Source of the DNA: Brevibacterium sp. RIT 803
GTDB lineage: Bacteria > Actinomycetota > Actinomycetes > Actinomycetales > Brevibacteriaceae
DNA: 64,000 nt
Direction of reading: 5' to 3'
Assembly: GCF_016892625.1 (NCBI RefSeq)
Contig: NZ_JAFEMW010000001.1
Span: 1,542,293 to 1,606,292 of the forward strand
The position numbers and the translations under genes were made by a program. This document shows, one piece after another, positions 8,465 to 16,392 of the stretch. The stretch's first letter is position 1. Each line of letters opens with the position of its first letter. The notes beneath the pieces were generated by a model. It searched no databases and was not told the origin of the DNA. It worked only from the letters and a program-made list of their open reading frames with translations.

Positions 8465-9850
8465 GTGAAGACCTCGCGTCTTGTGCTTGCCCCCGCAGTA
8501 GCCGTTGCATTGACAGGTCTTGCTGGCGCTCCCGCGTTCGCAGCGACAGCGTCCGCTCCGGTGCCGGCAGGCCCGCTCTGTGCACATGAAGATGCACAGC
8601 AGTCAACCGACCCAGATTCCAAGGTTCCCGACAGCTCGGACCCACAGGCGACACTGTCTGATGCACAGGTCACCCGGGCCGATATCGCGGACCGCAAAAA
8701 GGGCATCGGGTTCTCCGGTACCGGATTCACCCCCGACAGCAAGGCGACCGTCACGGTCGTCGGCACCGACGGGTCCAAGTACTCGCCGGAGACCAAGCTG
8801 ACCGTGGACGAGAAGGGCAAGGTGTCCGGCACCTACTTCTTCTCCGTCACGGACAACGCCAAGGTTCCCTCTGGCGAATACTCGCTCTACCTCACCGATG
8901 AGAAGACCGAGAAGGACTCCTCGAAGGTCTCCTTCGAGGTCGTGGCCAGTGACTCGGACATCGACGAGGACGCCAAGGGCTCCGATTGCTCGCCCGCAAC
9001 CGGAGCGGCCCCGGCGCCGTCCGAGACCGCCACTGATGAGCCATCCGCGACATCGACTCCGACCGAGACCAAATCGGAAGAGCCGAGCGAAGAGCCCACG
9101 GAAACCAAGGAAGCCCAGCAGCCCGCTGCTCCTAAGCCGACCGAGACTGAGACGAAGACTCCGGAACCGACGGAGACCGAAACTCAGACTCCCGAGCCGA
9201 CCGAGACGGAATCCGAGACTCCCGAGCCGACGAAGACCGACGATAAGTCGGAGGCCCCTGCTCCCACCGAGGCCGAGTCCGAAGCTCCAGAGTCGGACGC
9301 TCCGAAGGCAGAACCGTCGGAGACGACCGCTCCGGCCAGCCCCGGCACCGATGACGGTGAGAAGAAGGCCGCGGCAACTGCGACCCAGGCGCTCATCATC
9401 GACCCGACCGAGATCAGCTCCGAGGACTTCCTCAACGAGGGCATCAAGCTCGGCATCACCGGCGCACAGCCAGGTGAGAAGATCACGATCACAGTCGAGC
9501 ACGCTCAGGGCAAGGTCGATCGCTACACGATGACCAAGGAAGCCGACTCCGAGGGCAAAGCCACCTTCGGCGTGCAGGCGAAGGTGAAGGCTGTGCTGGG
9601 AACGTACAACGTCACCGCCCAGGCCGACAGCTTCGACAAGGCACAGGGCGGCAGCTTCACGGTCGTCACCAACGGCACCTCGGTCGATGAGGGCGGACAG
9701 AACGGCAGCGACAGCGGCAGTGACCTGCCCCGCACCGGTGCGGAGATGACCGGACTGGCGCTCGGAGTCGGACTCCTCGTCGTCGGTGCCGCAGCAGTCG
9801 TCATCACTCGTCGGCGGATGACCGCCTCCGACGATCCTGCGGAGTTCTAA
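8465..9850 (+). CDS. LPXTG cell-wall-anchored protein with Pro/Thr/Glu repeat stalk
   Basis: 461-residue surface protein. Residues 1-26 are a Sec signal peptide ending near APAFA|AT. Next come an Ig-like beta domain (residues ~65-160), a low-complexity Pro/Thr/Glu/Ser stalk (~180-300), a second beta domain (~315-405) and the sorting signal LPRTG at 421-425 with a hydrophobic helix and RRRM tail. The stalk contains four in-frame 10-residue repeats (PTETETKTPE type). The GTG start follows GAAAGG. A housekeeping sortase should attach it to peptidoglycan (family knowledge). The two beta domains resemble each other, suggesting an internal duplication. The following gene begins six bases later. Confidence 0.88.
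   Translation: MKTSRLVLAPAVAVALTGLAGAPAFAATASAPVPAGPLCAHEDAQQSTDPDSKVPDSSDPQATLSDAQVTRADIADRKKGIGFSGTGFTPDSKATVTVVGTDGSKYSPETKLTVDEKGKVSGTYFFSVTDNAKVPSGEYSLYLTDEKTEKDSSKVSFEVVASDSDIDEDAKGSDCSPATGAAPAPSETATDEPSATSTPTETKSEEPSEEPTETKEAQQPAAPKPTETETKTPEPTETETQTPEPTETESETPEPTKTDDKSEAPAPTEAESEAPESDAPKAEPSETTAPASPGTDDGEKKAAATATQALIIDPTEISSEDFLNEGIKLGITGAQPGEKITITVEHAQGKVDRYTMTKEADSEGKATFGVQAKVKAVLGTYNVTAQADSFDKAQGGSFTVVTNGTSVDEGGQNGSDSGSDLPRTGAEMTGLALGVGLLVVGAAAVVITRRRMTASDDPAEF
9137..9256 (+). repeat. four 30-bp tandem repeats encoding PTETETxTPE
   Basis: Inside the wall-protein gene, residues 225-264 are four consecutive 10-residue units: PTETETKTPE, PTETETQTPE, PTETESETPE and a diverged PTKTDDKSEA. 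Such in-frame repeats can change copy number and hence stalk length between strains. Confidence 0.85.
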
Positions 9851-9856
9851 GATCCG

Positions 9857-10909
9857 TTGAACGATGAATTGTCCCTAGCGGGGCTGCACCTCGGCAGACA
9901 CCAGATCGATCTCGGTCGTCTCCGAGCAGGGACAATGCTCGGTCTCATGGGCAGCACGGACAGCACCACTGAGGTGGTGCTGTCCGTTGCTGCGCGCTCC
10001 GACGTCGCTCCTCCGCCGCAGTTCCCGACCGGACTCCGGTCGGGTCTCACACGTGTGCGCAGGTGGGTCAGAACATATCTTCGCGAAGCCGATGCCGGAT
10101 CTGGGGAGGCGGCATTGGCTCTGGCGTGCACGGAGTTCGGGGTCAACCCTGACGTCCTGAGGCGCCGGATCGGTGAACTTGATGCCGGTGAGCGTGCGCG
10201 ACTCGGCCTGGCTGTGGCTTGGGCGAGCGGCTTGCCCTGGCTGACCTTCATCGACCCCTTCGCAACCGTCCCCGGACACGTGCGCGCTGGACTGCGCGGT
10301 CGTCTGGCCGATCTGGCCGCAGCGCACGGCCGTGGGATCGTCTTCACCTCGAACACGCTGACCGACTTCACCGTCGCCGAGGCGGGGGTGGCCGATATCG
10401 AAAAAGGCGAGCTCGTATCGTTGGGCACTGTGGAACAGGTCGTCACGGAGCCCAGGGGTTCCCTTCCGGCCGAACTCAGCAGGGTCAACGTCTACTCCGG
10501 GCTGGCACGCAAAGGCTGGCTGTCCATCGGCCACTCTGCGGTGAAGGCTCGGACCGAACTCGATGGGAAGGTCTTCGTCACTCTCGGGTGGCGCAGCGCT
10601 CTCCTGTCGTTGGACGAACACGACCCGGCGTTCACCTCGGCGACGGTGTTCGAGGCAGTCGTCATCGGACTGCGCGATCACGGCTCCTGCCTGCAGGCGA
10701 AGCTGTCGCCGGTGGACACCGAGATGGGACTCGCTCTCGACGTGGACCTGGCCGACCTGGCCGGCGTGCCCGGCAGCGAGAGCGGATTCGGCGTGCTCCA
10801 CCCCGGCCTCGGCGACTCGATATCTGCCCTGCGTGCCAACGTCAAGGTCGGCACGCACGTCTTCGTCGAGGTCGACACTCAGGCACTGCACGCATACTCG
10901 GTGGAATAG
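9857..10909 (+). CDS. degenerate ABC-transporter ATPase-like protein with C-terminal TOBE-like region
   Basis: 350-residue protein laid out like an ABC importer ATPase of the ModC/PotA/UgpC type, but with every catalytic motif altered. The Walker A position reads GLMGSTDSTTE (no lysine). The signature position reads LDAGERARLGLAVAWAS. Walker B reads WLTFIDPFATV without the glutamate. The switch position reads IVFTSN instead of a histidine. Residues ~225-350 look like the TOBE tail. It should not hydrolyse ATP; it may be a structural or regulatory relic. The start is a TTG six bases after the LPXTG gene stop, so the two are probably co-transcribed. Start codon uncertain. Confidence 0.65.
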   Translation: MNDELSLAGLHLGRHQIDLGRLRAGTMLGLMGSTDSTTEVVLSVAARSDVAPPPQFPTGLRSGLTRVRRWVRTYLREADAGSGEAALALACTEFGVNPDVLRRRIGELDAGERARLGLAVAWASGLPWLTFIDPFATVPGHVRAGLRGRLADLAAAHGRGIVFTSNTLTDFTVAEAGVADIEKGELVSLGTVEQVVTEPRGSLPAELSRVNVYSGLARKGWLSIGHSAVKARTELDGKVFVTLGWRSALLSLDEHDPAFTSATVFEAVVIGLRDHGSCLQAKLSPVDTEMGLALDVDLADLAGVPGSESGFGVLHPGLGDSISALRANVKVGTHVFVEVDTQALHAYSVE

Positions 10910-11028
10910 ACCCCACCGGCACGCATCTGGATCCCCTTCCCGCGCGTCCTCGCCGTTCATAGAGCCACGTGCCGGGCAATTGGCATTACACTGAAATTCC
11001 TTCATCCCCCACCGAATCAGGAGAAGCA

Positions 11029-11988
11029 ATGCGAACGTCGCGCAAGCTTCTGATTTCGGCGCTCCTGGTCATCGTCCTCACCGTGGCAGCAGTTCCCCTC
11101 CTCAACCTGACCGTCTACACTCCTGCCCGCGCCGCTGAAGCCTATATCTCCGCGATCGAGGACGGCAACGCCGAGCGTGCGTTCTCCTATCTCGCCTCCC
11201 CCACCCCATCGTCGACTCTGGCGCTCAATCATGATGTGCTCTCTGCTGCCCCTGACCTGCCGCGCGATGCTGAGGCGACGACGGTATCGATGGACGGCGA
11301 CCATGCGAAGGTCTCGCTGAGCTATGTTCTGTCCTCGCAGACGCAGACCGTGGATCTGTCGATGGTGAAGCTGCCGGCGACTGCCGGGCTGTTCGACCGC
11401 TGGGCGATCGAACAGGAGGAGTGGCCGACTCTCGACCTGCAAGTCGAAGGGTCGTCAACTGCCACGGTCAACGGCTACGGAGTCGCCGCCGGAGAGGTTC
11501 CCGTGCTGTTCCCGGCCACCTACCTCGTCGGCTTCGATGCGACCTACCTCAAGTCGAAGCCCGAACGCGCCGAGGTGATCGCCCCGACCGACACCGCCCA
11601 GATCGCGCTCTCGCCCGAGCCCACGGCGAAGTTGGAGGAGTCGGTCGGTGAGCAGGTCAACGAGCATCTGGCGAAATGTGTGAAGTCGACGACCCTCTAC
11701 CCCTCGGACTGCGTGTTCGGCTATGAGACGGACAACGAGATCCTCGGCGATGTGAAGTGGTCGCTGGCTCGCGAGCCAGAGGTCAGCCTGACCGCCTCGG
11801 GCAACGATCTCGAGCTCACCCCGTCCACGGTCGAGGTGCGCATCCAGGGACGCTATCGCGACATCGTCACGGCGGCCGAGCACGACTTCGACGAGACGCT
11901 CTCATTCGACATGGGCGGCTCCGTCATCGTCAAGTCCTCACAGGTCCGCTTCGATCCGCGCCGCCTCGGCGACGTGACCGTGAAATAA
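11029..11988 (+). CDS. membrane-anchored extracytoplasmic protein of unknown function
   Basis: 319 residues. A membrane anchor or uncleaved signal lies at residues ~6-28 (KLLISALLVIVLTVAAVPLL). The rest is predicted outside the cell, beginning with an NTF2-like-looking helix and strand pattern (ARAAEAYISAIEDGNAERAFSYLA). Two cysteines (KCVKSTTLYPSDC) could form a disulphide. The ATG follows GGAGAAGCA; the frame is open 20 codons upstream, but that part lacks a ribosome binding site. It resembles the small envelope proteins with N-terminal NTF2-like folds common in actinobacteria. No specific function can be given. It follows the pseudo-ATPase gene after 119 bp. Confidence 0.75.
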   Translation: MRTSRKLLISALLVIVLTVAAVPLLNLTVYTPARAAEAYISAIEDGNAERAFSYLASPTPSSTLALNHDVLSAAPDLPRDAEATTVSMDGDHAKVSLSYVLSSQTQTVDLSMVKLPATAGLFDRWAIEQEEWPTLDLQVEGSSTATVNGYGVAAGEVPVLFPATYLVGFDATYLKSKPERAEVIAPTDTAQIALSPEPTAKLEESVGEQVNEHLAKCVKSTTLYPSDCVFGYETDNEILGDVKWSLAREPEVSLTASGNDLELTPSTVEVRIQGRYRDIVTAAEHDFDETLSFDMGGSVIVKSSQVRFDPRRLGDVTVK

Positions 11989-12073
11989 CTCCTCCGAGGC
12001 CGGTTGCAACGACAGTTTGTCGAGCGTCCAGGGCTACGACGGCCGCCGAGCTTCAGGCACTGCGAAGGCCGAG

Positions 12074-14017
12074 TCAGGCTCCGCGGAGGTCGAGGGTGAG
12101 TTCGGCCGGAGCGGTGGCGACGAGGTCGACCGGAATGCCCCAGTCCTGCTGGTAGAGATGGCAAGCGGCGTGCAGGGGGATCTCTCCGCCTGGTTCGCCG
12201 TCGCAGGCGGCGGCTCGTGCGGTCACGTGCAGGACCCCTGACTCGAATTCGGGGTTGATGACGATGTCGCGCTTCAGTCCTTCTGCGCCGCCGTCCCCGG
12301 AGACGATCAGCTCTGGCGGTGTCGACGAGACCTGCAGATACGTGGGGTCTCCCCACCGGTCATCGAGTTTCTGACCTGCTGGAACAGTGAAGCTCACGGA
12401 CACTGCCACTGGGCCCGAGGAGATCTCGGTCGAGGGGCGCTTGCTGGTCAGCGCACCCTCGTCGATTCTCTGAGCGTCTTTGGGCAGTTTCACTCGGGTC
12501 AGGGCGTGCGAGGCCGATTCGACGATGAGGAGCTCGGCCGGCGCGGAGTCGGCAGCTTCGAGGACGTAGATGTCGGATGGTTCGCGCAGTCCGCGGGCCA
12601 GGGTCGAAACCTCGTTCGTGGTGAAGTCATAGCGGCGGATCGCCCCGTTGTAGGTATCGGCGATCGCGATCGATCCGTCCGGCAGGCTCCGCACTCCCAG
12701 AGGGTGCTGCAGTCTGGCTTCTGCGGCGGGACCGTCACGGAAGCCGAAGTCGAAGAGACCTTCACCGATGAGCGTGGACACAGCTCCGGTGTTCGGGTCG
12801 AGACGTCGGATCGCCGAGGTCTCCGAGTCCGCGATGAGCACGTCTCCATCGGAGGTGAGGTCGAGGCCCGATGTCTGCGCGAACCATGCGCTGTCCGCAT
12901 CACCGTCGGCCAGACCTTCGTTCATGGTGCCCGAAAGCAAGCGGATCGATCCGGCTTCGGGGTTGAACGACCAGATGGTGTGATTGCCCGCCATCGCCAC
13001 AACAACCTCGGCGGTGGAGGAGACGTAGAGGACATCCCACGGTGAGGACAGCTTCACGTCGAGGGCGGGGCCGTCGTAGCGGCCGAGTTCGCCGTGCGTG
13101 CCGACCACGTTGTCGATCGCGCCGACCATGTGCTGTGCTCCGGTGCCGGCGACCGTCGTCACGGTTTCGGTCTCGAGGTTGATGCCGCGCAGGGTGTGGT
13201 TGACGGTGTCGGCGACGACGAGATGGTAGCCGGCCTTCGCTGCCACGTCCCCGGGAAGGACGGTGATGCCGCCGGGTTCGCTGAAGGACGCCTGGGAGAA
13301 ATCGCCGTCACCCGCACCGCGTTCGCCGGTGCCGATTCGCCGGATGATGGTCTGGCCCGAGGGGTCGTACTCGACGAGGCTGTGGTGTCCCGAATCGGCG
13401 ACGAGGAGATTGCCCGATGGCAGTTCGGTGACCTTGCCGGGGTAGAACAGCTCAGTCTCCGGTGCTGGCGGCGGCACGTAAGGTCCGTCGCCGGAGTGCA
13501 GTGTGCCCTTCGCCGAGTGCTCCTCGATGAGTCCTTCGATGATCTCACCGAGGCCGGCACCGTGACCTTCGCCCGACAGGGTCGCGACCAGGTAGCCCTC
13601 TGGGTCGATGACGGCCAGCGTCGGCCAGGCACGGGCGGTGTATGCCTGCCAGGTGACGAGGTCGGGATCGTCGAGGACGAGGTGTTCGACCTGGTAGCGT
13701 TCGACCGCCTGGTCGACGGCCTCGACGGTGCGTTCGAACTCGAACTTCGGAGAGTGGACGCCGATGATGACAAGCTCCTGTGCGTACTTCTCCTCGAGCG
13801 GACGCAGCTCGTCGAGCACGTGGAGGCAGTTGATGCAGCAGAAGGTCCAGAAATCGAGGAGGATCACCTTGCCTCGCAGATCGGCCAGGCTCAGCTCCTT
13901 GCCGCCGGAGTTCATCCACCTGCGGCCGATGAGTTCAGGTGCACGCACCTTGACCTGGTGGGACGGCGCGGCGGCAGGCGCTGCGGACGCTTGGGAATCC
14001 TGCGGACTGGTGTTCAT
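12074..14017 (-). CDS. thioredoxin-fold / NHL-repeat protein (NHLRC2-like)
   Basis: 647-residue two-domain protein. Residues ~25-190 are a TlpA/AhpC-type thioredoxin fold containing FWTFCCINCLHVLDEL, where the redox pair lies in CCINC. Residues ~200-500 are repeated six-bladed NHL beta-propeller units (ADSGHHSLVEYD, ADTVNHTLRGI, ADSETSAIRRLD, ADTYNGAIRRYD). Residues ~520-647 form a further beta domain with several cysteines. No signal peptide is visible, so it should be cytoplasmic. The architecture matches the widespread NHLRC2 family, whose biochemical role is poorly defined. The ATG start fits homologues. It stands alone, in tail-to-tail orientation with the preceding plus-strand gene. Confidence 0.88.
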   Translation of the reverse strand: MNTSPQDSQASAAPAAAPSHQVKVRAPELIGRRWMNSGGKELSLADLRGKVILLDFWTFCCINCLHVLDELRPLEEKYAQELVIIGVHSPKFEFERTVEAVDQAVERYQVEHLVLDDPDLVTWQAYTARAWPTLAVIDPEGYLVATLSGEGHGAGLGEIIEGLIEEHSAKGTLHSGDGPYVPPPAPETELFYPGKVTELPSGNLLVADSGHHSLVEYDPSGQTIIRRIGTGERGAGDGDFSQASFSEPGGITVLPGDVAAKAGYHLVVADTVNHTLRGINLETETVTTVAGTGAQHMVGAIDNVVGTHGELGRYDGPALDVKLSSPWDVLYVSSTAEVVVAMAGNHTIWSFNPEAGSIRLLSGTMNEGLADGDADSAWFAQTSGLDLTSDGDVLIADSETSAIRRLDPNTGAVSTLIGEGLFDFGFRDGPAAEARLQHPLGVRSLPDGSIAIADTYNGAIRRYDFTTNEVSTLARGLREPSDIYVLEAADSAPAELLIVESASHALTRVKLPKDAQRIDEGALTSKRPSTEISSGPVAVSVSFTVPAGQKLDDRWGDPTYLQVSSTPPELIVSGDGGAEGLKRDIVINPEFESGVLHVTARAAACDGEPGGEIPLHAACHLYQQDWGIPVDLVATAPAELTLDLRGA

Positions 14018-14118
14018 AGCTCCATCTTCACAGATTCACCGCCGCGGCGGGAGGCCCGGTGTCATCATGTGACCAATGCCCCAGTCCTCGAACGTGAGTG
14101 TCGCCTGCGGACGTCTCA

Positions 14119-14196
14119 GGTGCGGCTACGGCTTGGCTCAGGTGTGGTCGCGGCTTGAGTCAGGAGTAGTCGCGGCTTGGCTCAGGTGCGGTCGCG
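14119..14196 (-). repeat. 22-bp tandem repeat containing the stop codon of the PLP-protein gene
   Basis: Three full units and about half a fourth, 22 bp each with a few mismatches. On the minus strand each unit carries a TGA, and the unit farthest upstream contains the true stop of the YggS-type gene (CGC GAC CGC ACC TGA). The downstream copies look like duplications of the gene's last codons plus stop. Confidence 0.8.
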
Positions 14197-14958
14197 CGCG
14201 CCGAACACAGTGGAACCGACGCGGACCATGGTCGCGCCTTCGGCGATAGCGAGCTCGAAGTCGCTGCTCATACCCATGGACAGCTCAGTGGCGTCGGGCG
14301 ACATGACTCCCGAGGCGATGAGCTTCTCGCTGAGTTCTCGCAGGTCAGCATAGCTGGGACGGATCTCTTCCGGTGTGCGTCCGGGCAGACCGATCGTCAT
14401 CAGACCACGCAGCGTCATCCGTGTGTGATCGTGCAGCGCCGCGATGAGCGCCTCGGTCTCCTCGGGCGCGATCCCGGACTTCGAGTCTTCCCTGGAGGTG
14501 TTGACCTGCACGAAGAATTCCACAGTCTGGTCGAGTACTTCGAGACGGTTGTTGATCTTCGTCGCCAGTTCCAGATTGTCGACGGACTGGATGCAGTGTG
14601 CATGGCGCAGGGTGTGATTGACCTTGTTCTTCTGCAGAGGGCCGATGAGATGGGCCTCGTGATCGAGATCAGCGAGATCGTCCGCCTTGCCGACCAGCTC
14701 CTGCACCTTGTTCTCCCCGATGAGGGTGAATCCATGTTCGAGGGCCACTCGGATCTTCGCGGCCGGTTGAGTCTTGGTCGCGAGCAGAACCTTCACATCA
14801 GCACTCGTCCGACCGCTCGCCTCGGCGGCGGTTGCCGCACGAGTGGCCACCTCATCGAGATTGCTTCTGATGGAGGCGATGACCTCCGGCGAAAGCGCTT
14901 CAGGAGTGTTCTGGGGCTCGGACGTATTCTGTGGTTCAGGAGTGTCTGGGGAACTCAT
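14182..14958 (-). CDS. YggS/PLPBP-family pyridoxal phosphate homeostasis protein
   Basis: 258-residue member of the PLP-binding YggS/PROSC family, which holds pyridoxal 5'-phosphate and helps vitamin B6 and amino-acid homeostasis without a known enzymatic reaction. The PLP lysine lies in VKVLLATKTQPA; the conserved segments FTLIGENKVQE, HLIGPLQKNK, VQVNTSREDSKSG and the phosphate-binding LSMGMSSDFELAI...VRVGS follow in order. Residues 1-25 are a Pro/Glu/Thr-rich extension with repeated PQNT(S/P)E text, not usual in the family. In many actinobacteria this gene sits in the division cluster; here it is isolated, bounded by tandem repeats on both sides. Confidence 0.93.
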   Translation of the reverse strand: MSSPDTPEPQNTSEPQNTPEALSPEVIASIRSNLDEVATRAATAAEASGRTSADVKVLLATKTQPAAKIRVALEHGFTLIGENKVQELVGKADDLADLDHEAHLIGPLQKNKVNHTLRHAHCIQSVDNLELATKINNRLEVLDQTVEFFVQVNTSREDSKSGIAPEETEALIAALHDHTRMTLRGLMTIGLPGRTPEEIRPSYADLRELSEKLIASGVMSPDATELSMGMSSDFELAIAEGATMVRVGSTVFGARDRT

Positions 14959-14982
14959 GCTTCCAGTCTTACACGGACCCTC

Positions 14983-15048
14983 TGAAGTTGCAGGTCTTCC
15001 CCTCCGAAGCTGCAGGACCCACTCGACGAAGCTGCAGGGCCTACTCGA
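14983..15048. repeat. three tandem 22-bp repeats
   Basis: Imperfect units at 14983-15004, 15005-15026 and 15027-15048; the last two differ at three positions and share CGAAGCTGCAGG and CTCGACGAAG. They lie just upstream of the YggS-type gene, in a region without a gene. Confidence 0.8.
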
Positions 15049-15061
15049 CGAAGTCGTATGT

Positions 15062-15087
15062 CGTGCCCCAGGGCGACCTGGGGCACG
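15062..15087. repeat. short hairpin, 11-bp stem
   Basis: CGTGCCCCAGG at 15062-15072 and its reverse complement at 15077-15087 enclose a four-base loop GCGA. It leads directly into the 15-bp tandem array. Confidence 0.7.
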
Positions 15088-15146
15088 GCGACCTGGGGCA
15101 GGGCGACCTGGGGCAGGGCGACCTGGGGCACGACGACCTGGGGCAC
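15072..15146. repeat. five tandem 15-bp repeats
   Basis: Five head-to-tail units of GGCGACCTGGGGCAC, differing only by C/G at the last base and one G/A at the fifth. The period is a multiple of three and the frame is open on both strands (GDLGH or PQVAL units), but no start signal or gene context makes a protein likely. Confidence 0.9.
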
Positions 15147-15216
15147 GGCTAACGGTTGGTCAGTTCTCTTCGAAATTCGTTCGTGGATCGAAGAGAACTG
15201 ACCAACCGTTAGCCGT
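15145..15216. repeat. 29-bp perfect inverted repeat, 14-nt loop
   Basis: The arms 15145-15173 and 15188-15216 are exact reverse complements over 29 bp (starting ACGGCTAACGGTTGG), separated by a 14-base loop. It sits between mmsB (transcribed toward it) and the YggS-type gene, overlapping the tandem array by two bases. No T-tract follows, so it is not a classical intrinsic terminator. Confidence 0.92.
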
Positions 15217-15248
15217 CTGTCCGGCGGGACGAGGCTGCCAGCAACCGC

Positions 15249-15323
15249 GCTCATCACTGCACCTGGCTGCAACGGCGCTCGTCACTGCAGTTGGCTGCAA
15301 CGGCACTCATCGCAGCCAGGTTG
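15249..15323. repeat. 28-bp tandem repeat, about 2.6 copies
   Basis: Units at 15249-15276 and 15277-15304 share GGCTGCAACGGC and differ at few positions; a partial third copy follows to about 15323. The array ends roughly 20 bp before the stop of the 3-hydroxyisobutyrate dehydrogenase gene. Confidence 0.78.
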
Positions 15324-15345
15324 CCTCAGACCAGCTCGCTCGTCC

Positions 15346-16251
15346 TTATTCGGGCAGGCCCTTGGCCTTGGCGTCGATGTTCTTGATCAGCGCCGAGGTG
15401 TCGAGCCCTTCGAGGCCCGAGTCGACGAGCTTCTGGAGCTGAGCGTGGACGAGCTGCGCTGCCGGCAGGTCGAGACCCTGCGTTTCTGCGCCTGCAAGGG
15501 CGAGGCCGACGTCTTTGTGCATGAGAGCCGTGGCGAATCCGGGCTTGAACGAGTTGTTCGAAGCCGCTGTCTCTGTCACGCCAGGAACTGGGTACCAGGT
15601 GCGCAGCGGCCAGGAATCCCCGGAGGAGACCGTCGCGATGTCATAGAAGACCTTCGGGTCGAGCCCGAAGCGATCGGCGAGTACGGCCCCTTCGACGACG
15701 CCCTGCAGGCTGATCGAGAGCATCATGTTGTTGACGATCTTGGCGGCCTGACCAGCGGCCTCGCCACCGGCGTGGAACATGTTGCCGGCCATGGGTTCGA
15801 TGAACGTCTTCGCTTCGGCCACGTCCTCTTCGGTGCCGCCGAGCATGAACGTCAGTGTGCCTGCCTCGGCACCGGTGACGCCGCCGGACACGGGGCCGTC
15901 GACGAACCGGAAGCCGGCCTTGGCCGCTTCTGCATGCAGTGCACGGGCGGAATCGAAGTCGATCGTCGAAGAGTCCACCAGGAGTGTCTTGGTGTCTGCA
16001 TGGGCCAACACACCGTCGGCCTCGAGGTAGACAGCCCGGGCGTGCTCACCTTTGGGCAGCATCGTGAAGACGATGTCGGCTCCGGCGACCGCCTCGGCGA
16101 TGGACTTCACAGGGTTCACCCCGTGCTTGGCTGCCTCTTCGACGGCGATCTCGACGAGATCGAAGCCATTCACAGTGTGACCGGCCTTGACCAGGTTCGC
16201 TGTCATCGGACGACCCATATTTCCCAGGCCGACCCATCCAATTGTCGACAT
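15346..16251 (-). CDS. mmsB: 3-hydroxyisobutyrate dehydrogenase (beta-hydroxyacid dehydrogenase family)
   Basis: 301-residue NAD(P)-dependent dehydrogenase of the 3-hydroxyisobutyrate/6-phosphogluconate-like family. The nucleotide-binding motif is at the very N-terminus (IGWVGLGNMGRPMTANL). The substrate signature FVDGPVSGGVTGAEAGTLTFMLGG and the catalytic-lysine segment GQAAKIVNNMML follow. In valine breakdown it oxidises 3-hydroxyisobutyrate to methylmalonate semialdehyde. The ATG is supported by GAGGAGG six bases upstream; the frame runs further upstream but would cross the promoter. It is divergent from a LysR gene, its likely regulator. Related enzymes act on tartronate semialdehyde or other 3-hydroxyacids, so the substrate is not certain. 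Confidence 0.9.
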   Translation of the reverse strand: MSTIGWVGLGNMGRPMTANLVKAGHTVNGFDLVEIAVEEAAKHGVNPVKSIAEAVAGADIVFTMLPKGEHARAVYLEADGVLAHADTKTLLVDSSTIDFDSARALHAEAAKAGFRFVDGPVSGGVTGAEAGTLTFMLGGTEEDVAEAKTFIEPMAGNMFHAGGEAAGQAAKIVNNMMLSISLQGVVEGAVLADRFGLDPKVFYDIATVSSGDSWPLRTWYPVPGVTETAASNNSFKPGFATALMHKDVGLALAGAETQGLDLPAAQLVHAQLQKLVDSGLEGLDTSALIKNIDAKAKGLPE

Positions 16252-16341
16252 AAAATGCCTCCTCGCATCATGTTCTTCAGGTGGTGCAGTGTTCCCACTC
16301 ACATTACGCCAGTCGCTCGGCCAACACCTGTCGCGCAGAAT

Positions 16342-16365
16342 CACATATTCCGCACCAGATATGTG
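16342..16365. promoter_or_regulatory. inverted repeat between mmsB and lysR, candidate LysR-type operator
   Basis: CACATAT and ATATGTG are perfect inverted half-sites 10 bp apart, lying in the 141-bp divergent intergenic region. LysR-type proteins bind interrupted dyads of this kind, here 28 bp before the lysR ATG. A TAGTAT at 16378-16383 could be the lysR -10 box, giving a leaderless start. Confidence 0.5.
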
Positions 16366-16392
16366 CGTGCACGCAGATAGTATGGAAGCACT

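Noticed and set aside
8603..9502. 299-codon minus-strand frame with Leu/Arg/Gly repeats
   Set aside because: Antisense to the LPXTG stalk; the repeats merely mirror the Pro/Thr/Glu coding repeats.
15072..15146. CRISPR-like array
   Set aside because: Units are 15 bp with no spacers and no cas genes, so this is a simple tandem repeat.
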